Shown here: in pieces, positions 33,748 to 43,691 of the stretch
Numbering within the stretch: the first letter of the stretch is position 1
Layout of the letters: each line of letters begins with the position of its first letter
DNA from: Faunimonas pinastri
GTDB lineage: Bacteria; Pseudomonadota; Alphaproteobacteria; Rhizobiales; Afifellaceae
Direction of reading: 5' to 3'
DNA length: 64,000 bases
NCBI RefSeq assembly: GCF_900110915.1
Contig: NZ_FOFG01000003.1
Coordinates: 186,001-250,000 of the forward strand
Program-made: the position numbers and the translations under genes
Notes under the pieces: generated by a model
What the model was told of the DNA's origin: nothing
The model's input: the letters and a program-made list of their open reading frames with translations, nothing else
Databases searched by the model: none

Positions 33748-34557
33748 TCAGACCTTGAGCAGCACGCGCCGGGGGTCGATTTTCTCGCGAATCAGGCGGA
33801 GCTGCTCCGCGTTGGGCGCTGGCGTCTGCGGGATCTCGTCCGGCACGACCGGGCGGAAGGACATGGCACCCAGAACGTCGTCCAGCGTAAAGCCGGAGTG
33901 GATGGAACGGATGCGCATGCGCCGGTCCGGCGAGTTGAAGTCGAGAATCGCCTTGTCCGTCACCACGATGCTCGGGCCACCGGGGCCAAGACCCCAGTCC
34001 TCACGCGTGCGGCCGTCGCGGGCATGGCCGACGCTGGTGACGAAATCCACCTTCTCCACGAAGGTCCGCTGGCTGAGATCGGTCATGATGATCGGGCGCG
34101 GCACGAAGGCGAAGTGCTCGGGCTGCGCGAGGCATCCGACCAGCCGCACCTTGGGTTTCGTATAGTCGCCGAGCGCGGTGATGTTGAGGTTGCCATAGGC
34201 ATCCACCTGCGCCCCGGAATCGAACGACACGTCGAACTGCCGGCGCATCAGCATGTCGCATTTGTAGCCGACATCGGCGGGGCTCGCCGCCGCGTGCCAG
34301 TTGGTGAAGCTGTCCTGCCGGAGGTGATCGGGGATGGAGGAAAGGTCCGGTTCCAGCAGATTGCCCCAGTAGACGGAGGCGGCGGGCGCATGCGTCATCT
34401 GGGCGAGGCGGAGCGCCACCAGCGGAATGCCGACGGCCAGCGTGAAGGCGCGGCCATTGGTGCCCACGCCGACAAAGGCGAGATCGCCGTCTCGGATCTC
34501 GGAGGCGACGAGGGCGGTGACCAGTTCGTTGACGGTGTAATCGAGTTCGGCGGTCAT
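33748..34557 (-). CDS. GctB/IpdB-like subunit B, pair 4, lacking the transferase Glu
   Basis: Subunit of 269 residues. SGAQVDAYGNLNITALG, KVRLVGCLAQPEHF, RTFVEKVDFVTSVGHA and the end EQLRLIREKIDPRRVLLK mark the family. The transferase glutamate position is Gly65 in VYWGNLLEP. It resembles pairs 1 and 3 more than pair 2. ATG 34557 is chosen because it overlaps the A-subunit stop as ATGA; the longer open frame to 34932 runs through the A gene. Pair 4 is transcribed away from the ATPase/permease/binding-protein operon at 35634, under a shared divergent promoter region with a LacI-type site. Confidence 0.85.
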   Translation of the reverse strand: MTAELDYTVNELVTALVASEIRDGDLAFVGVGTNGRAFTLAVGIPLVALRLAQMTHAPAASVYWGNLLEPDLSSIPDHLRQDSFTNWHAAASPADVGYKCDMLMRRQFDVSFDSGAQVDAYGNLNITALGDYTKPKVRLVGCLAQPEHFAFVPRPIIMTDLSQRTFVEKVDFVTSVGHARDGRTREDWGLGPGGPSIVVTDKAILDFNSPDRRMRIRSIHSGFTLDDVLGAMSFRPVVPDEIPQTPAPNAEQLRLIREKIDPRRVLLKV

Positions 34558-35453
34558 GCGTCGGCACCCTGCTTGACGTTCAAAGCGGCGAGGGCGGCGC
34601 GGCCCCCGACCTTGGCGATGTAGTCCTCGTGCGACGCGGGTTCGCGCGCGAAGGCGTCGAGATAGGCGCGGATGCCCTCCGGCGTCTTGCTCTCCTGCAG
34701 GTAGCGCTCCAGATGCGCCTCGTCCTCGTCGTAGAAGCCGTCCGTGGACACCGGATGGGCGCCGTAGGGGACTTCCACGATCGCCTCGACGAGATGGCCG
34801 GGAATGTAGGTGAGCGCCGGCCGGCGCTTGATCTCGTCGTGGGAGACGATCTTCTCCACCGTCACGATCAGGCGCTTGGAGGCCGCGCCCATCATCATGT
34901 CGACATCGTCGCTGTCGCGTACGATCGGCCATTGAACGTTGCCGAACTCATCGCCGACATAGCCGTGGATGATGGTGAAATCGGCATAGGCCGCCTGCAC
35001 CGCCAGGAGCTTCTCGCCGCTGATCGGGCAGTTGTATTCGCGGAACTGCTCGGGATTGCGCAGTGCGATGTCGGAGCCGAACAGCGTCTTGATCGGCAGC
35101 GACGGCAGGCCCTGGCCGGCGGCGCGCAACCGGGCGACCATCGCGGTCTCGGAAAAGTCGCGCACCTCGATCTCGCCGTTCTGCACGGCGCGGCGGAAGT
35201 TCGGGGCAAGCCCGAAGCCGAACATGCCGGCATAGATGCCTTCATAGCGCCGGATCGCGCCGGCCGCGGCCAGCATGTCGACGGCGGTGGTGGAGGCCCA
35301 GGTCTGCACCGTCAGGTCCTTGATGCCGAGCCGGATCAGCGCGCGGATGGCCGCATTGGGCTGGCGACGAAGCAGACTGCCGCCGATCGCGACCGTGCTG
35401 CCGGACTGGATCGGGCCGAGCGCCTCGTCCAGGGAAACGAGTTTCTTCTTCAA
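34554..35453 (-). CDS. GctA/IpdA-like subunit A, pair 4
   Basis: Subunit of 299 residues with VAIGGSLLRRQPNAAIRAL, FGLAPNFRRAV, the Glu102-containing DFSETAMVARL, DEFGNVQWP and VPYGAHPVSTDG. Like pairs 1 and 3 it has Glu where the true transferase pair has His. The start is TTG at 35453 (MKKKLVSLDEAL when initiated there). No in-frame ATG or GTG lies at the family start, and GAGG with GGGA precede the TTG. The much longer open frame continuing to 37217 is antisense to the ATPase gene and is not real. Confidence 0.82.
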   Translation of the reverse strand: MKKKLVSLDEALGPIQSGSTVAIGGSLLRRQPNAAIRALIRLGIKDLTVQTWASTTAVDMLAAAGAIRRYEGIYAGMFGFGLAPNFRRAVQNGEIEVRDFSETAMVARLRAAGQGLPSLPIKTLFGSDIALRNPEQFREYNCPISGEKLLAVQAAYADFTIIHGYVGDEFGNVQWPIVRDSDDVDMMMGAASKRLIVTVEKIVSHDEIKRRPALTYIPGHLVEAIVEVPYGAHPVSTDGFYDEDEAHLERYLQESKTPEGIRAYLDAFAREPASHEDYIAKVGGRAALAALNVKQGADA

Positions 35454-35553
35454 TGTCCCATGACCTCGGATGTGAGTTCGGAAAGGGGTCCTTTGCCGCC
35501 AGGGCGCTCCGGGCGTCGCCTCCCGCCATCGGCGGAAGGAGAGTCGCGGGGCC

Positions 35554-35583
35554 TTGACTGTTTTTATCGAAACGTTTTTATTG
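35554..35583. promoter_or_regulatory. Divergent promoter region with LacI-type operator
   Basis: In the 180 bp between the TTG starts at 35453 (-) and 35634 (+), the core AAACGTTT (35570-35577) sits in a symmetrical A/T-rich setting (TATCG on the left, TTTATT on the right). TTGACT at 35554-35559 with TTTATT 17 bp on is a possible promoter for the plus-strand importer. One LacI dimer here could control both directions. Confidence 0.6.
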
Positions 35584-35633
35584 CGGCCAACAAGCGTGTC
35601 AAGCGCCACCACAGATCGGGAGGACGTGCCTCG

Positions 35634-37137
<1,504 letters not shown>

Positions 37138-37145
<8 letters not shown>

Positions 37146-38133
37146 CCAGACCAACATTGTTTCCGTCGTGGCCGAGCCGGCTGCTCCCGCCCGTACCCCC
37201 GCGCGCCGCTCCGCCATGTCCTACGCCATCGGCTGGAGCAACATCCTCGTCCTGATCCTGCTGCTGGTGATCGCGACGATCCTGTCGCCGCACTTTCTCA
37301 GCGTCCGCAACCTGCTCAACGTGCTGCGCGGCAGCAGCATGGTCGGCATCGTCAGCATCGGCATGACCTTCGTCATCCTGAACCGCGGCATCGATCTTTC
37401 CGTCGGCTCCATCGTCGGCGTGTCCGCCGCCCTCATGGCGGGCTTCGCGTCCGACACGCCGGTCGCTTGGATCCTGCTGCCGCTGGTGGCGGGCGTGGTG
37501 CTCGGCGCTGTCAACGGCTGGATGATCACCGGCCTGCGGCTTCAGCCCTTCATCGCGACGCTCGGCATGATGATCTTCGCCCGGGGCCTGGTCTATATCT
37601 ACACCAACGGCAGCACCATCGTGCCGGAGGACCCGACGGACGCCTTCTCGTTCCTGGGCTCCGGCTATATCGGCATGATCCCGACGCCGGTGATCCTGTT
37701 CGCCCTGGTCGCGATCGGCGCGGCTCTGGTGCTCGGCCGCACGATCTTCGGCCGCGAGGTCTATGCCGTCGGCGCCAACGAGGAAGCCGCGCGGCTTGCC
37801 GGTATCCGCGTCCAGCGCAACCGCGTCCTCGTCTATGTCATCAGCGGCCTGCTCGCCGCCATCGCCGGCATCGTGCTGACCAGCCGCCTCAGCGTCGCCG
37901 ATCCCAATGGCGGCAACCTCTTCGAGCTCGACGCCATCGCCGCCGTGCTGATCGGCGGCACCACCTTCGACGGCGGACGCGGCGGCGTCGGCGGCACGAT
38001 CATCGGCGTGCTGATCCTCGCCTTCCTGTCCAACCTGCTGAACCTCATGGGCGTCTCGCCCTATTCGCAGATGCTCCTGAAGGGCGTGATCATCGTGGCC
38101 GCCGTCGTGGTCAGCGAACTCAGAAACCGATAA
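37138..38133 (+). CDS. Sugar ABC transporter permease (CUT2, RbsC type)
   Basis: Inner-membrane permease of 331 residues with the CUT2 motif ILNRGIDLSVGSIVGVSA near residues 78-95, GGTTFDGGRGGVGGTIIG near the C-terminus, and the loop GREVYAVGANEEAARLAGI. ATG 37138 overlaps the ATPase stop by 8 bases; an in-frame start at 37105 would lie further inside the ATPase gene. Together with the ATPase and the Tat-exported binding protein it forms a complete importer opposite GctAB pair 4. Confidence 0.93.
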
Positions 38134-38152
38134 ACAGGGAGGAAAAGACCAC

Positions 38153-39163
38153 GTGAGCGATTTCAGGGATCATTGGAGCCGCCGGCAGGTGCTGCGGCTC
38201 GGCGCGGCCGGCGCAGGGGCCGCCATCGCCGGCAGCTTCATCACCCGCACCGCCTGGGGCGAGACGGGTGTCGAGGGCAAGACCATCGGCTTCTCCCAGT
38301 CCTTCATCACGACGGACTGGATCAAGCAGCAGCGCACCGGCGTGCTGGACTCCGCCAAGAAGTACAACCTCAAGGTTGTGACCGCCGACGCGAACAACCA
38401 GCCGTCCAAGCAGATCCGCGACATCGAAGATTTCGTCACGCAGGGCGTCGACATCATCCTGGTCTCCACCTACTTCGCCGAGGCGATCACGCCGGCCATC
38501 CGCGAGGCCAACCGGGCCGACATTCCGATCGTCGTGCTGAGCTCGCCGCTTGTCGGAGGCGTGAAGTTCGACTGCCATCTCTCCACGGATACGCAGGGCA
38601 CCGCGCGGACCGTGGGCGAGTATTACGTCAAGGCGCTCGACGGCAAGGGCGTGGTGGTCGAGATCGACGGTTCCCCCGGCTCCGTGGTCAACCAGTCGCG
38701 CGGCAATGGCTGGCACGAGGTCGTCGACAAGCACCCCGACATCAAGGTCGTGGGCCGCGTCGTCGGCGACTACAATCGCGCCAAGGCGATCCAGGGCATG
38801 GAGGACCTCCTCCAGGCGCATGGCCACATCGATGCGATCTACAGCCACAATGACGACATGGCCATCGGCGCGCTGAAGGCCGTGCGCGAGGCCGGCCGCG
38901 AGAAGGAGATGTGGGCGACCGGCTATGACGGCCTGGCCGTCGACGCGCTGGAAGCCGTCGCCAGCGGCGATCTCCGTGCCACATGGCGTTACCTGCCCTT
39001 CGGCTCGGAAGCCGTGGAAGTGGCCGTGCGCGTCCTGCAGAAGCAGCCGGTGCCGAAGGAGATCGCCTTCCCCTCGCCGATGATCACCAAGGACAATATC
39101 GGCGACTTCTTCGACGCGTCCGCCAGGACGGTCAAGCTTCCCCCTTCGCGTCTGACCTTCTAA
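38153..39163 (+). CDS. Periplasmic sugar-binding protein with a Tat-type signal peptide
   Basis: Type I periplasmic binding protein of 336 residues. Its leader contains the twin-arginine pattern SRRQVLRLG followed by a modest hydrophobic run and AWGE, so export of the folded protein by the Tat system is likely; the other binding proteins here have ordinary Sec leaders. The core includes FSQSFITTDWIKQQRTGV, ADANNQPSKQIRDIEDF and IYSHNDDMAIGALKA. The start is GTG at 38153 with GGGAGGAAAA ahead. It ends the operon and a strong bidirectional terminator follows. Tat export can indicate a protein that binds a cofactor or folds fast, but this remains to be shown. Confidence 0.92.
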   Translation: MSDFRDHWSRRQVLRLGAAGAGAAIAGSFITRTAWGETGVEGKTIGFSQSFITTDWIKQQRTGVLDSAKKYNLKVVTADANNQPSKQIRDIEDFVTQGVDIILVSTYFAEAITPAIREANRADIPIVVLSSPLVGGVKFDCHLSTDTQGTARTVGEYYVKALDGKGVVVEIDGSPGSVVNQSRGNGWHEVVDKHPDIKVVGRVVGDYNRAKAIQGMEDLLQAHGHIDAIYSHNDDMAIGALKAVREAGREKEMWATGYDGLAVDALEAVASGDLRATWRYLPFGSEAVEVAVRVLQKQPVPKEIAFPSPMITKDNIGDFFDASARTVKLPPSRLTF

Positions 39164-39248
39164 GCGCCGAAGGCCACTGCGGGCGTCCCCACCTCCAGGG
39201 CGCCCGCTCTTCGTTCCGGCAGGTCCACGCACCACCTGTCTTGAGACG

Positions 39249-39287
39249 AAAAAAAAGCCCGGGCCGCCGATGCGGTCCGGGCTTTTT
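39249..39287. terminator. Strong bidirectional rho-independent terminator
   Basis: Eight A residues (39249-39256), an 11-bp GC-rich stem with one G-T pair (39257-39267 with 39272-39282), a CGAT loop and five T residues (39283-39287). The A- and T-tracts make it functional in both directions, as expected between the convergent ends of the binding-protein gene (39163) and the class III CoA-transferase gene (39305). Confidence 0.92.
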
Positions 39288-39304
39288 GCGTTTGGGGCGG
39301 CGCT

Positions 39305-40513
39305 CTAGAGGACGCCGTCGGCCCTGAGGGCATCGACCGCCTCGGCGTCGCGGCCGAGCCAGTCCTTCAGCACTTCGGCCGTATCGCCGCCGAGCACGGG
39401 GGCGCCGCGACGGATGGAGCCGGGGCTCTCGCTGAGGCGGATCGGCAGGCCCTGCATCGGGAATGTCCCCACGGTTTCGTGCGGCACGTCGACGATATGG
39501 CCGGCTTCATTCACGTAGGGATCGTTCACCACCTCCTCGATCGTGGCGATCTTGGCGGCGGGCACATCGGCCTTGCGCAGCGTTTCCACGGCCTCGTCGG
39601 AGTCCATCGTCGCCATCCAGTCGGACACGAGCTTCTCCACGTCGGCCTGGTTCTTCATGCGCGAGGCATGGTCGCAGAAGCGGGGGTCTTCCAGGAGCTC
39701 CGGCCGGCCGATCATGGCGGCGAAGCGCGGGAAGAGAGCCGCGTTGCCCGCGATCAGGTGGACCCAGCGGCCGTCCTTGGCACGGAAGGTCTGGGCCGGC
39801 GCGGAATAGCGGTCGCGGTTGCCGATGCGGCTGATGGAATTGCCGAGGAGCTTGGCCTCGGGGATCGCCGTCATCAGGAGCGACAGGGCGCTCCCCATCA
39901 GGCTCACGTCGACAAGCTGGCCTTCGCCGGTCCCGTGGCGGTGTTGCAGGGCGGCGAGAATGCCGATGGAGGCGTAGAAGGAGGTGGAATAGTCCACGAT
40001 GAAGCTGCCCGACATGGTGGGCGGACCGTCCGGGGTGCCGGTGATTTCCATCAGGCCGGAGCGGGCCTGCGCGATGCCGTCGAAGCAGGGTTCCTGCGCC
40101 ATGGAATTGTTCTGCCCGAAGCCGGAAACGCGGGCCATGATCAGGCGTGGATTGATGGCGTGCAGCTCATCCCAGCCGCAGCCCATGCGCTCCATCGTGC
40201 CGGGCCGGAAGTTCTCGATCAGGATGTCGGCTTCCTTCACCAGGTCGCGCAGAAGGTCCTGTGCCTTGAGGTTACGAAAATCCAGGGTCATGCCGCGCTT
40301 GTTGCGGTTGTAGACCATGAAGTAGATGCTCTCGCCCTCGATCTGGGGATGGATGGCGCGCACGTCGTCGCCGCGCTTCGGCCGTTCCACCTTGACCACG
40401 TCGGCCCCGAGATCGGCCAGGATCATCCCGCATTGCGGCCCCGCGATGAAGCGGGACAGATCGAGCACCTTCAGCCCAGCGAGCGGACCGGCAGACTTTT
40501 CTTCCTGAGCCAT
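39305..40513 (-). CDS. Class III CoA-transferase (CaiB/BaiF family)
   Basis: Cytoplasmic CoA-transferase of 402 residues. GLKVLDLSRFIAGPQCGMILADLGADVVKVE-type opening is seen in the first 45 residues (core VLDLSRFIAGPQ). DILIENFRPGTMERMG and the catalytic Asp in CFDGIAQARSG follow. It moves CoA between carboxylic acids without a glutamyl-CoA intermediate of the class I type. Formyl-CoA:oxalate, succinyl-CoA:itaconate and similar members all fit; the substrate is not decided. AAGGAG lies 11 bases before ATG 40513. It is the last of three minus-strand genes with a symporter and a MaoC-type hydratase, a set that suggests uptake, CoA activation and hydration of an unsaturated acid. Confidence 0.9.
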   Translation of the reverse strand: MAQEEKSAGPLAGLKVLDLSRFIAGPQCGMILADLGADVVKVERPKRGDDVRAIHPQIEGESIYFMVYNRNKRGMTLDFRNLKAQDLLRDLVKEADILIENFRPGTMERMGCGWDELHAINPRLIMARVSGFGQNNSMAQEPCFDGIAQARSGLMEITGTPDGPPTMSGSFIVDYSTSFYASIGILAALQHRHGTGEGQLVDVSLMGSALSLLMTAIPEAKLLGNSISRIGNRDRYSAPAQTFRAKDGRWVHLIAGNAALFPRFAAMIGRPELLEDPRFCDHASRMKNQADVEKLVSDWMATMDSDEAVETLRKADVPAAKIATIEEVVNDPYVNEAGHIVDVPHETVGTFPMQGLPIRLSESPGSIRRGAPVLGGDTAEVLKDWLGRDAEAVDALRADGVL

Positions 40514-40576
40514 GGCTGGCTTCGTCTCCTTGAAAGCTGCGGGCCGCGGCCCGCAGTCAGGTCAATCGTCGTCGTT

Positions 40577-41890
40577 CTATTCGGTGATCCGGCGCTGATA
40601 GGTCTCGCCGGCCATGAGCACGCAAATCGCGGTGAGCAGGCCGGCCACGACCAGCATGATCGAGATCGGCCAAACCTCGTTGTTGGCCCAGGTCAGGAGG
40701 GCCGCCGCGACCATCGGCGTGAAACCGCCGATGATGGAGGCGAGCTGGCAGCCCAGCGACACGCCGGTGTAGCGGATGTCGGTGGCGAAGAGCTCGGAGA
40801 AATAGGAGGGCTGCAGCGCGTACATCGGGGCGAGGAATCCGCCATAGCCGATCACCAGCGCCAGCTGCAGCAGCGGCGCCGAGCCCGTCTGCATCAGCCA
40901 GAAGAAGGGGAAGGCATAAAGCACCGTGCCGACCGCGCCGAACAGGAACACGGCGCGACGGCCGAGTTTGTCGGACAGCCACCCAAAGAGCGGGAAGGTA
41001 ACGATGCCGGAGGCCGCGCCCAGCATGACGCCTTCCAGCACCTGCGCCCTGCTGAAGCCCAGCCGGGTTGTGGCATAGGACAGCACCCAGCTGATGATGA
41101 GGTAGCCGAGCACGTTTTCACCGATGCGCATGCCGGCGGCGAGCAGGATTTCGCGGCGATAGCGGCTCAGCACCACGCGAATCGGCATGGCCTGCGTGGC
41201 GTTTTCCTGCTTGAGGCGCTCGAAAGCCGGCGGTTCCTGGATCTTCATGCGGATGAAGAGGCCGGCGAGCAGCAGGACGAGGCTGGCGAGGAACGGCAGG
41301 CGCCAGCCCCAGGAGAGGAACCATTGCTCCGGCTGGGCGGAAACCAGCGCGAAGGCACCGGTGGAGACCAGCAGCCCGAAGACGTTGCCGAGCTGCACGA
41401 ACGAGCCGAAGAAGCCGCGCAGTCGCTCCGGCGCGTATTCGATGATCATGGTCGTCGCGCCGCCCCATTCGCCGCCGACCGCCACGCCTTGCAGGAGGCG
41501 GATGACGACGAGCAGGATCGGGGCCGCGATGCCGAGCGTGGCGTAACCCGGCAGCAGGCCGATCGCGAAGGTGGAAAGCCCCATGATCGTCAGCGACAGG
41601 AGCAGCATGGCCTTGCGGCCGACGGTGTCGCCGTAATGTCCGAAGATCAGCGCGCCCAGCGGGCGGGTGATGAAGGTGACGCCGAGGGTCGCGAAGGAGA
41701 CGATGGTCGCCACCGCCGGAGGCATGGTGGAGAAGAACAGCTTCGGGAAGACCAGCGCCGCCGCCGCGCCATAGATGAAGTAGTCGTAGAACTCGATGAA
41801 TGTGCCGATCAGGCTCGCGAACGCGACCTTGGCGACGGATTGCTCACGGAATGCGGCTTCCTGAGCCGAGGCGGAGACGGGCATCTGCAT
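40577..41890 (-). CDS. MFS transporter, metabolite:proton symporter (MHS) type
   Basis: Inner-membrane carrier of 437 residues with about twelve hydrophobic segments. The MHS-subfamily motif FASLIGTFIEFYDYFIYG is near residues 24-41, ITRPLGALIFGHYGDTVGRK (the loop 2-3 MFS signature) near 75-94, LLQGVAVGGEWGGA near 133-146 and WLSDKLGRRA in the second half. Members carry shikimate, alpha-ketoglutarate, proline betaine and other organic acids with protons. GGGAGGAA lies 5 bases before ATG 41890. In this operon it probably imports the acid that the CoA-transferase and hydratase process. Confidence 0.92.
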   Translation of the reverse strand: MQMPVSASAQEAAFREQSVAKVAFASLIGTFIEFYDYFIYGAAAALVFPKLFFSTMPPAVATIVSFATLGVTFITRPLGALIFGHYGDTVGRKAMLLLSLTIMGLSTFAIGLLPGYATLGIAAPILLVVIRLLQGVAVGGEWGGATTMIIEYAPERLRGFFGSFVQLGNVFGLLVSTGAFALVSAQPEQWFLSWGWRLPFLASLVLLLAGLFIRMKIQEPPAFERLKQENATQAMPIRVVLSRYRREILLAAGMRIGENVLGYLIISWVLSYATTRLGFSRAQVLEGVMLGAASGIVTFPLFGWLSDKLGRRAVFLFGAVGTVLYAFPFFWLMQTGSAPLLQLALVIGYGGFLAPMYALQPSYFSELFATDIRYTGVSLGCQLASIIGGFTPMVAAALLTWANNEVWPISIMLVVAGLLTAICVLMAGETYQRRITE

Positions 41891-41959
41891 TTCTTCCTCC
41901 CGGAAGGTTCGATCTTGGGGGCTTTCGAAGCTTCCCCGGCGGACGTTTCGCGGCTGGCC

Positions 41960-42898
41960 TCAGGCGATGCGGCAGCTCGCCCATCCGGCGGCGGTCATCT
42001 CGCCCCGGTTGTTCTCCGCCCAGACCTCGAACCGGAACTCGGTCTTTCCGTCCTGCTCGGCCTTGTGCTTGATGACGGCGCGCAGCGTGATCTCGTCGCC
42101 GCGGAAGACGGGCTTCAGGTAAGCCATCTTGATCCAGCCGGAGGTGTGCCAGTCGGGGCCGGCGAAGGCTTCCAGCATCTCCGCGACCCAGCAGGTTTCC
42201 ATCATGCCCTGCGCGAGCGTGTCCCGGAATCCGGCCTTCAGCGCGACCTCGATATCGGTGTGGATGTTGTACCACTGGTCCGCGCCGCCGGAGAAAACCG
42301 TCATCTGGTCCTGGCGCGCGAGCTTGGTCAGCGGGCGGACGGGCGTGCCGGGCTCCAGGTCGCGTGACGCCCTGACGGCCAGCGTGCGATCGGTCGGCCA
42401 CTCGCCGGAAACGCGCTCGGCGCCCGGCTCAACGGGCGCGGAACCCGTGCCGAGCTGGATGCCTTCGGGAATGCGCATGATCTCGGTGCTGATCTGGCGC
42501 ACCAGCAACTCGCCGGTCTCGGCGTTGCGTGCCTCGCAGTCGAACACGGTATAGCCCTTGCCGCGCCGCTCGTATTTGTCCGTGTAGCTGCCGGTGTAGT
42601 TCATCACCGTGCCGAGCGGGACCGGCGCGTGGAACCAGATCTCTTCCTTCTGGTGCAGGCCCACCGTGCGGCTCGGATCGTAGACTTCGCAGAAGAGGGC
42701 GACGAGGTCGCGCCCGATCATCGGGGCTGGCACCAGCGACCCGTCGCCACCGCCATATTGCGGAGCATGCTGGCCCAGCGCGAAGCGGGCGCGCTGCTGG
42801 TAATGCTCGTCGGCCACCACCCGCTTCGGGCCGATCGGCTCGCCGACGGCGACTTCCTCGTAGGTGGGCTCTCGGAGAGCCGGATTGACACGGGCCAT
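41960..42898 (-). CDS. MaoC-like (hot-dog fold) enoyl-CoA hydratase/dehydratase
   Basis: Cytoplasmic hydratase of 312 residues made of two hot-dog-like halves. The first half includes PAPMIGRDLVALF and the second ends with KAGFRDTLAQGMMETCWVAEML, VFRGDEITLRAVI and FEVWAENNRGEM. The central DQMTVFSGGADQWYNIHTD carries the Asp/His-type catalytic region of MaoC proteins. It should add or remove water at an enoyl-CoA. ATG 42898 is chosen because AGAGGAAACG precedes it and the family start (YEEVAVGEPIGP) follows. The open frame continues to 43147, but that extension is Pro/Arg-rich and not credible. Confidence 0.88.
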   Translation of the reverse strand: MARVNPALREPTYEEVAVGEPIGPKRVVADEHYQQRARFALGQHAPQYGGGDGSLVPAPMIGRDLVALFCEVYDPSRTVGLHQKEEIWFHAPVPLGTVMNYTGSYTDKYERRGKGYTVFDCEARNAETGELLVRQISTEIMRIPEGIQLGTGSAPVEPGAERVSGEWPTDRTLAVRASRDLEPGTPVRPLTKLARQDQMTVFSGGADQWYNIHTDIEVALKAGFRDTLAQGMMETCWVAEMLEAFAGPDWHTSGWIKMAYLKPVFRGDEITLRAVIKHKAEQDGKTEFRFEVWAENNRGEMTAAGWASCRIA

Positions 42899-43013
42899 GG
42901 ACGTTTCCTCTGGTCTTTTCGCGCCGGGGTTCATCCCCTTGCCGCCTGTCGGAGGCGGCCGGCGGCTGGTCTGAAGCCGGGCGACGCCATGGGCGACGCG
43001 CGGCAGCGGCGGG

Positions 43014-43223
43014 TTAGGGTCTTGCGCTGACGGCCCTGGCGGCGGCGCAGGTGGCGGGTTGGGCGGCGAGATGGGCGGCCGACTGCGCGGTGAACTGGCT
43101 GGCGAAGCGGCGGGTCTTCGGGGAAGAGGCCGGCCACGAGGCGGCAAGCCGTCTGCATCTGCGCATCCGGCTCGGCACTGGCAGGCGATCGGGCGCGCCG
43201 ACCGTGTGAACGGGTTCTGTCAT
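43014..43223 (-). CDS. Possible small hypothetical protein in the leader of the MaoC operon
   Basis: Open frame of 69 codons starting at ATG 43223 with a strong ribosome site AAGGGAGATGGA directly ahead. It lies between the LacI-type sites at 43348-43372 and the hydratase gene, so it would be the first frame of the minus-strand transcript. The product begins MTEPVHTVGAP and ends Ala-rich (QFTAQSAAHLAAQPAT). I recognise no family. It could be a small protein, a leader frame or chance in GC-rich DNA. Confidence 0.3.
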   Translation of the reverse strand: MTEPVHTVGAPDRLPVPSRMRRCRRLAASWPASSPKTRRFASQFTAQSAAHLAAQPATCAAARAVSARP

Positions 43224-43347
43224 TCCATCTCCCTTGACCGACCGCCTTTTCGACGGTTCTTGTTGCGGCGCTTCTGCAGGAGGCCGACCCTTCGATCCAG
43301 TCCTTTATCCGGGTAAGCATGTTGCCCGGCACCGAACGCAGATCATA

Positions 43348-43372
43348 GAAACGTTTTTCAGAAAACGTTTTT
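43348..43372. promoter_or_regulatory. Tandem LacI-type operators, left pair
   Basis: AAACGTTT (43349-43356) and AAAACGTTTT (43362-43371) are perfect palindromes whose centres are 14 bp apart. They lie upstream of the minus-strand genes. Together with the right pair at 43538 they frame a 180-bp divergent promoter region. Confidence 0.65.
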
Positions 43373-43537
43373 ACAGAACTATCCCCGGCTTCGGCCGTCT
43401 GTCAATCTGCCCCGGCCCGATTCACATGGGTGTGTTTCGGCCGCTTCGCTTTTCGCAATGCGAGCCCGGCCCGGATCAGGGGAGGCGGAGCGGGTTCGAA
43501 CCTCGCTCCATCCACAATGTCGGGACGATCCGTCCAA

Positions 43538-43562
43538 AAAACGATTTTATAAAAACGTTTTT
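43538..43562. promoter_or_regulatory. Tandem LacI-type operators, right pair
   Basis: AAAACGATTTT (43538-43548) and the perfect 12-bp palindrome AAAAACGTTTTT (43551-43562) have CG centres 14 bp apart, the same spacing as the left pair. They lie about 130-155 bp before the TPP-enzyme start and probably repress the plus-strand operon. The rest of the 793-bp gap 42899-43691 holds the small frame at 43014 and no other recognisable gene. Confidence 0.65.
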
Positions 43563-43691
43563 TCATGTTAGCACCCGGATCGTAAGGCTGCCGGTTCGTC
43601 CCTTGGAGCGAGCTTGCCGCAGCCGGGACGGGCGACCGGCATTCGGCGCCGTCCCGCACCAAACCGTCCGGATTCGGAGTCGGAGATAAGA

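Noticed and set aside
34629-35633. A long 5' extension of the ATPase frame at 35634
   Set aside because: It is antisense to GctA-like subunit 4 and crosses the divergent promoter and operator. The ATPase starts at TTG 35634 behind a ribosome site.
39479-42367. A 962-codon plus-strand open frame
   Set aside because: It is antisense to the class III CoA-transferase, symporter and hydratase genes. Its product is rich in Arg, Asp, His and Glu without any fold, as expected from reading GC-rich codons backwards.
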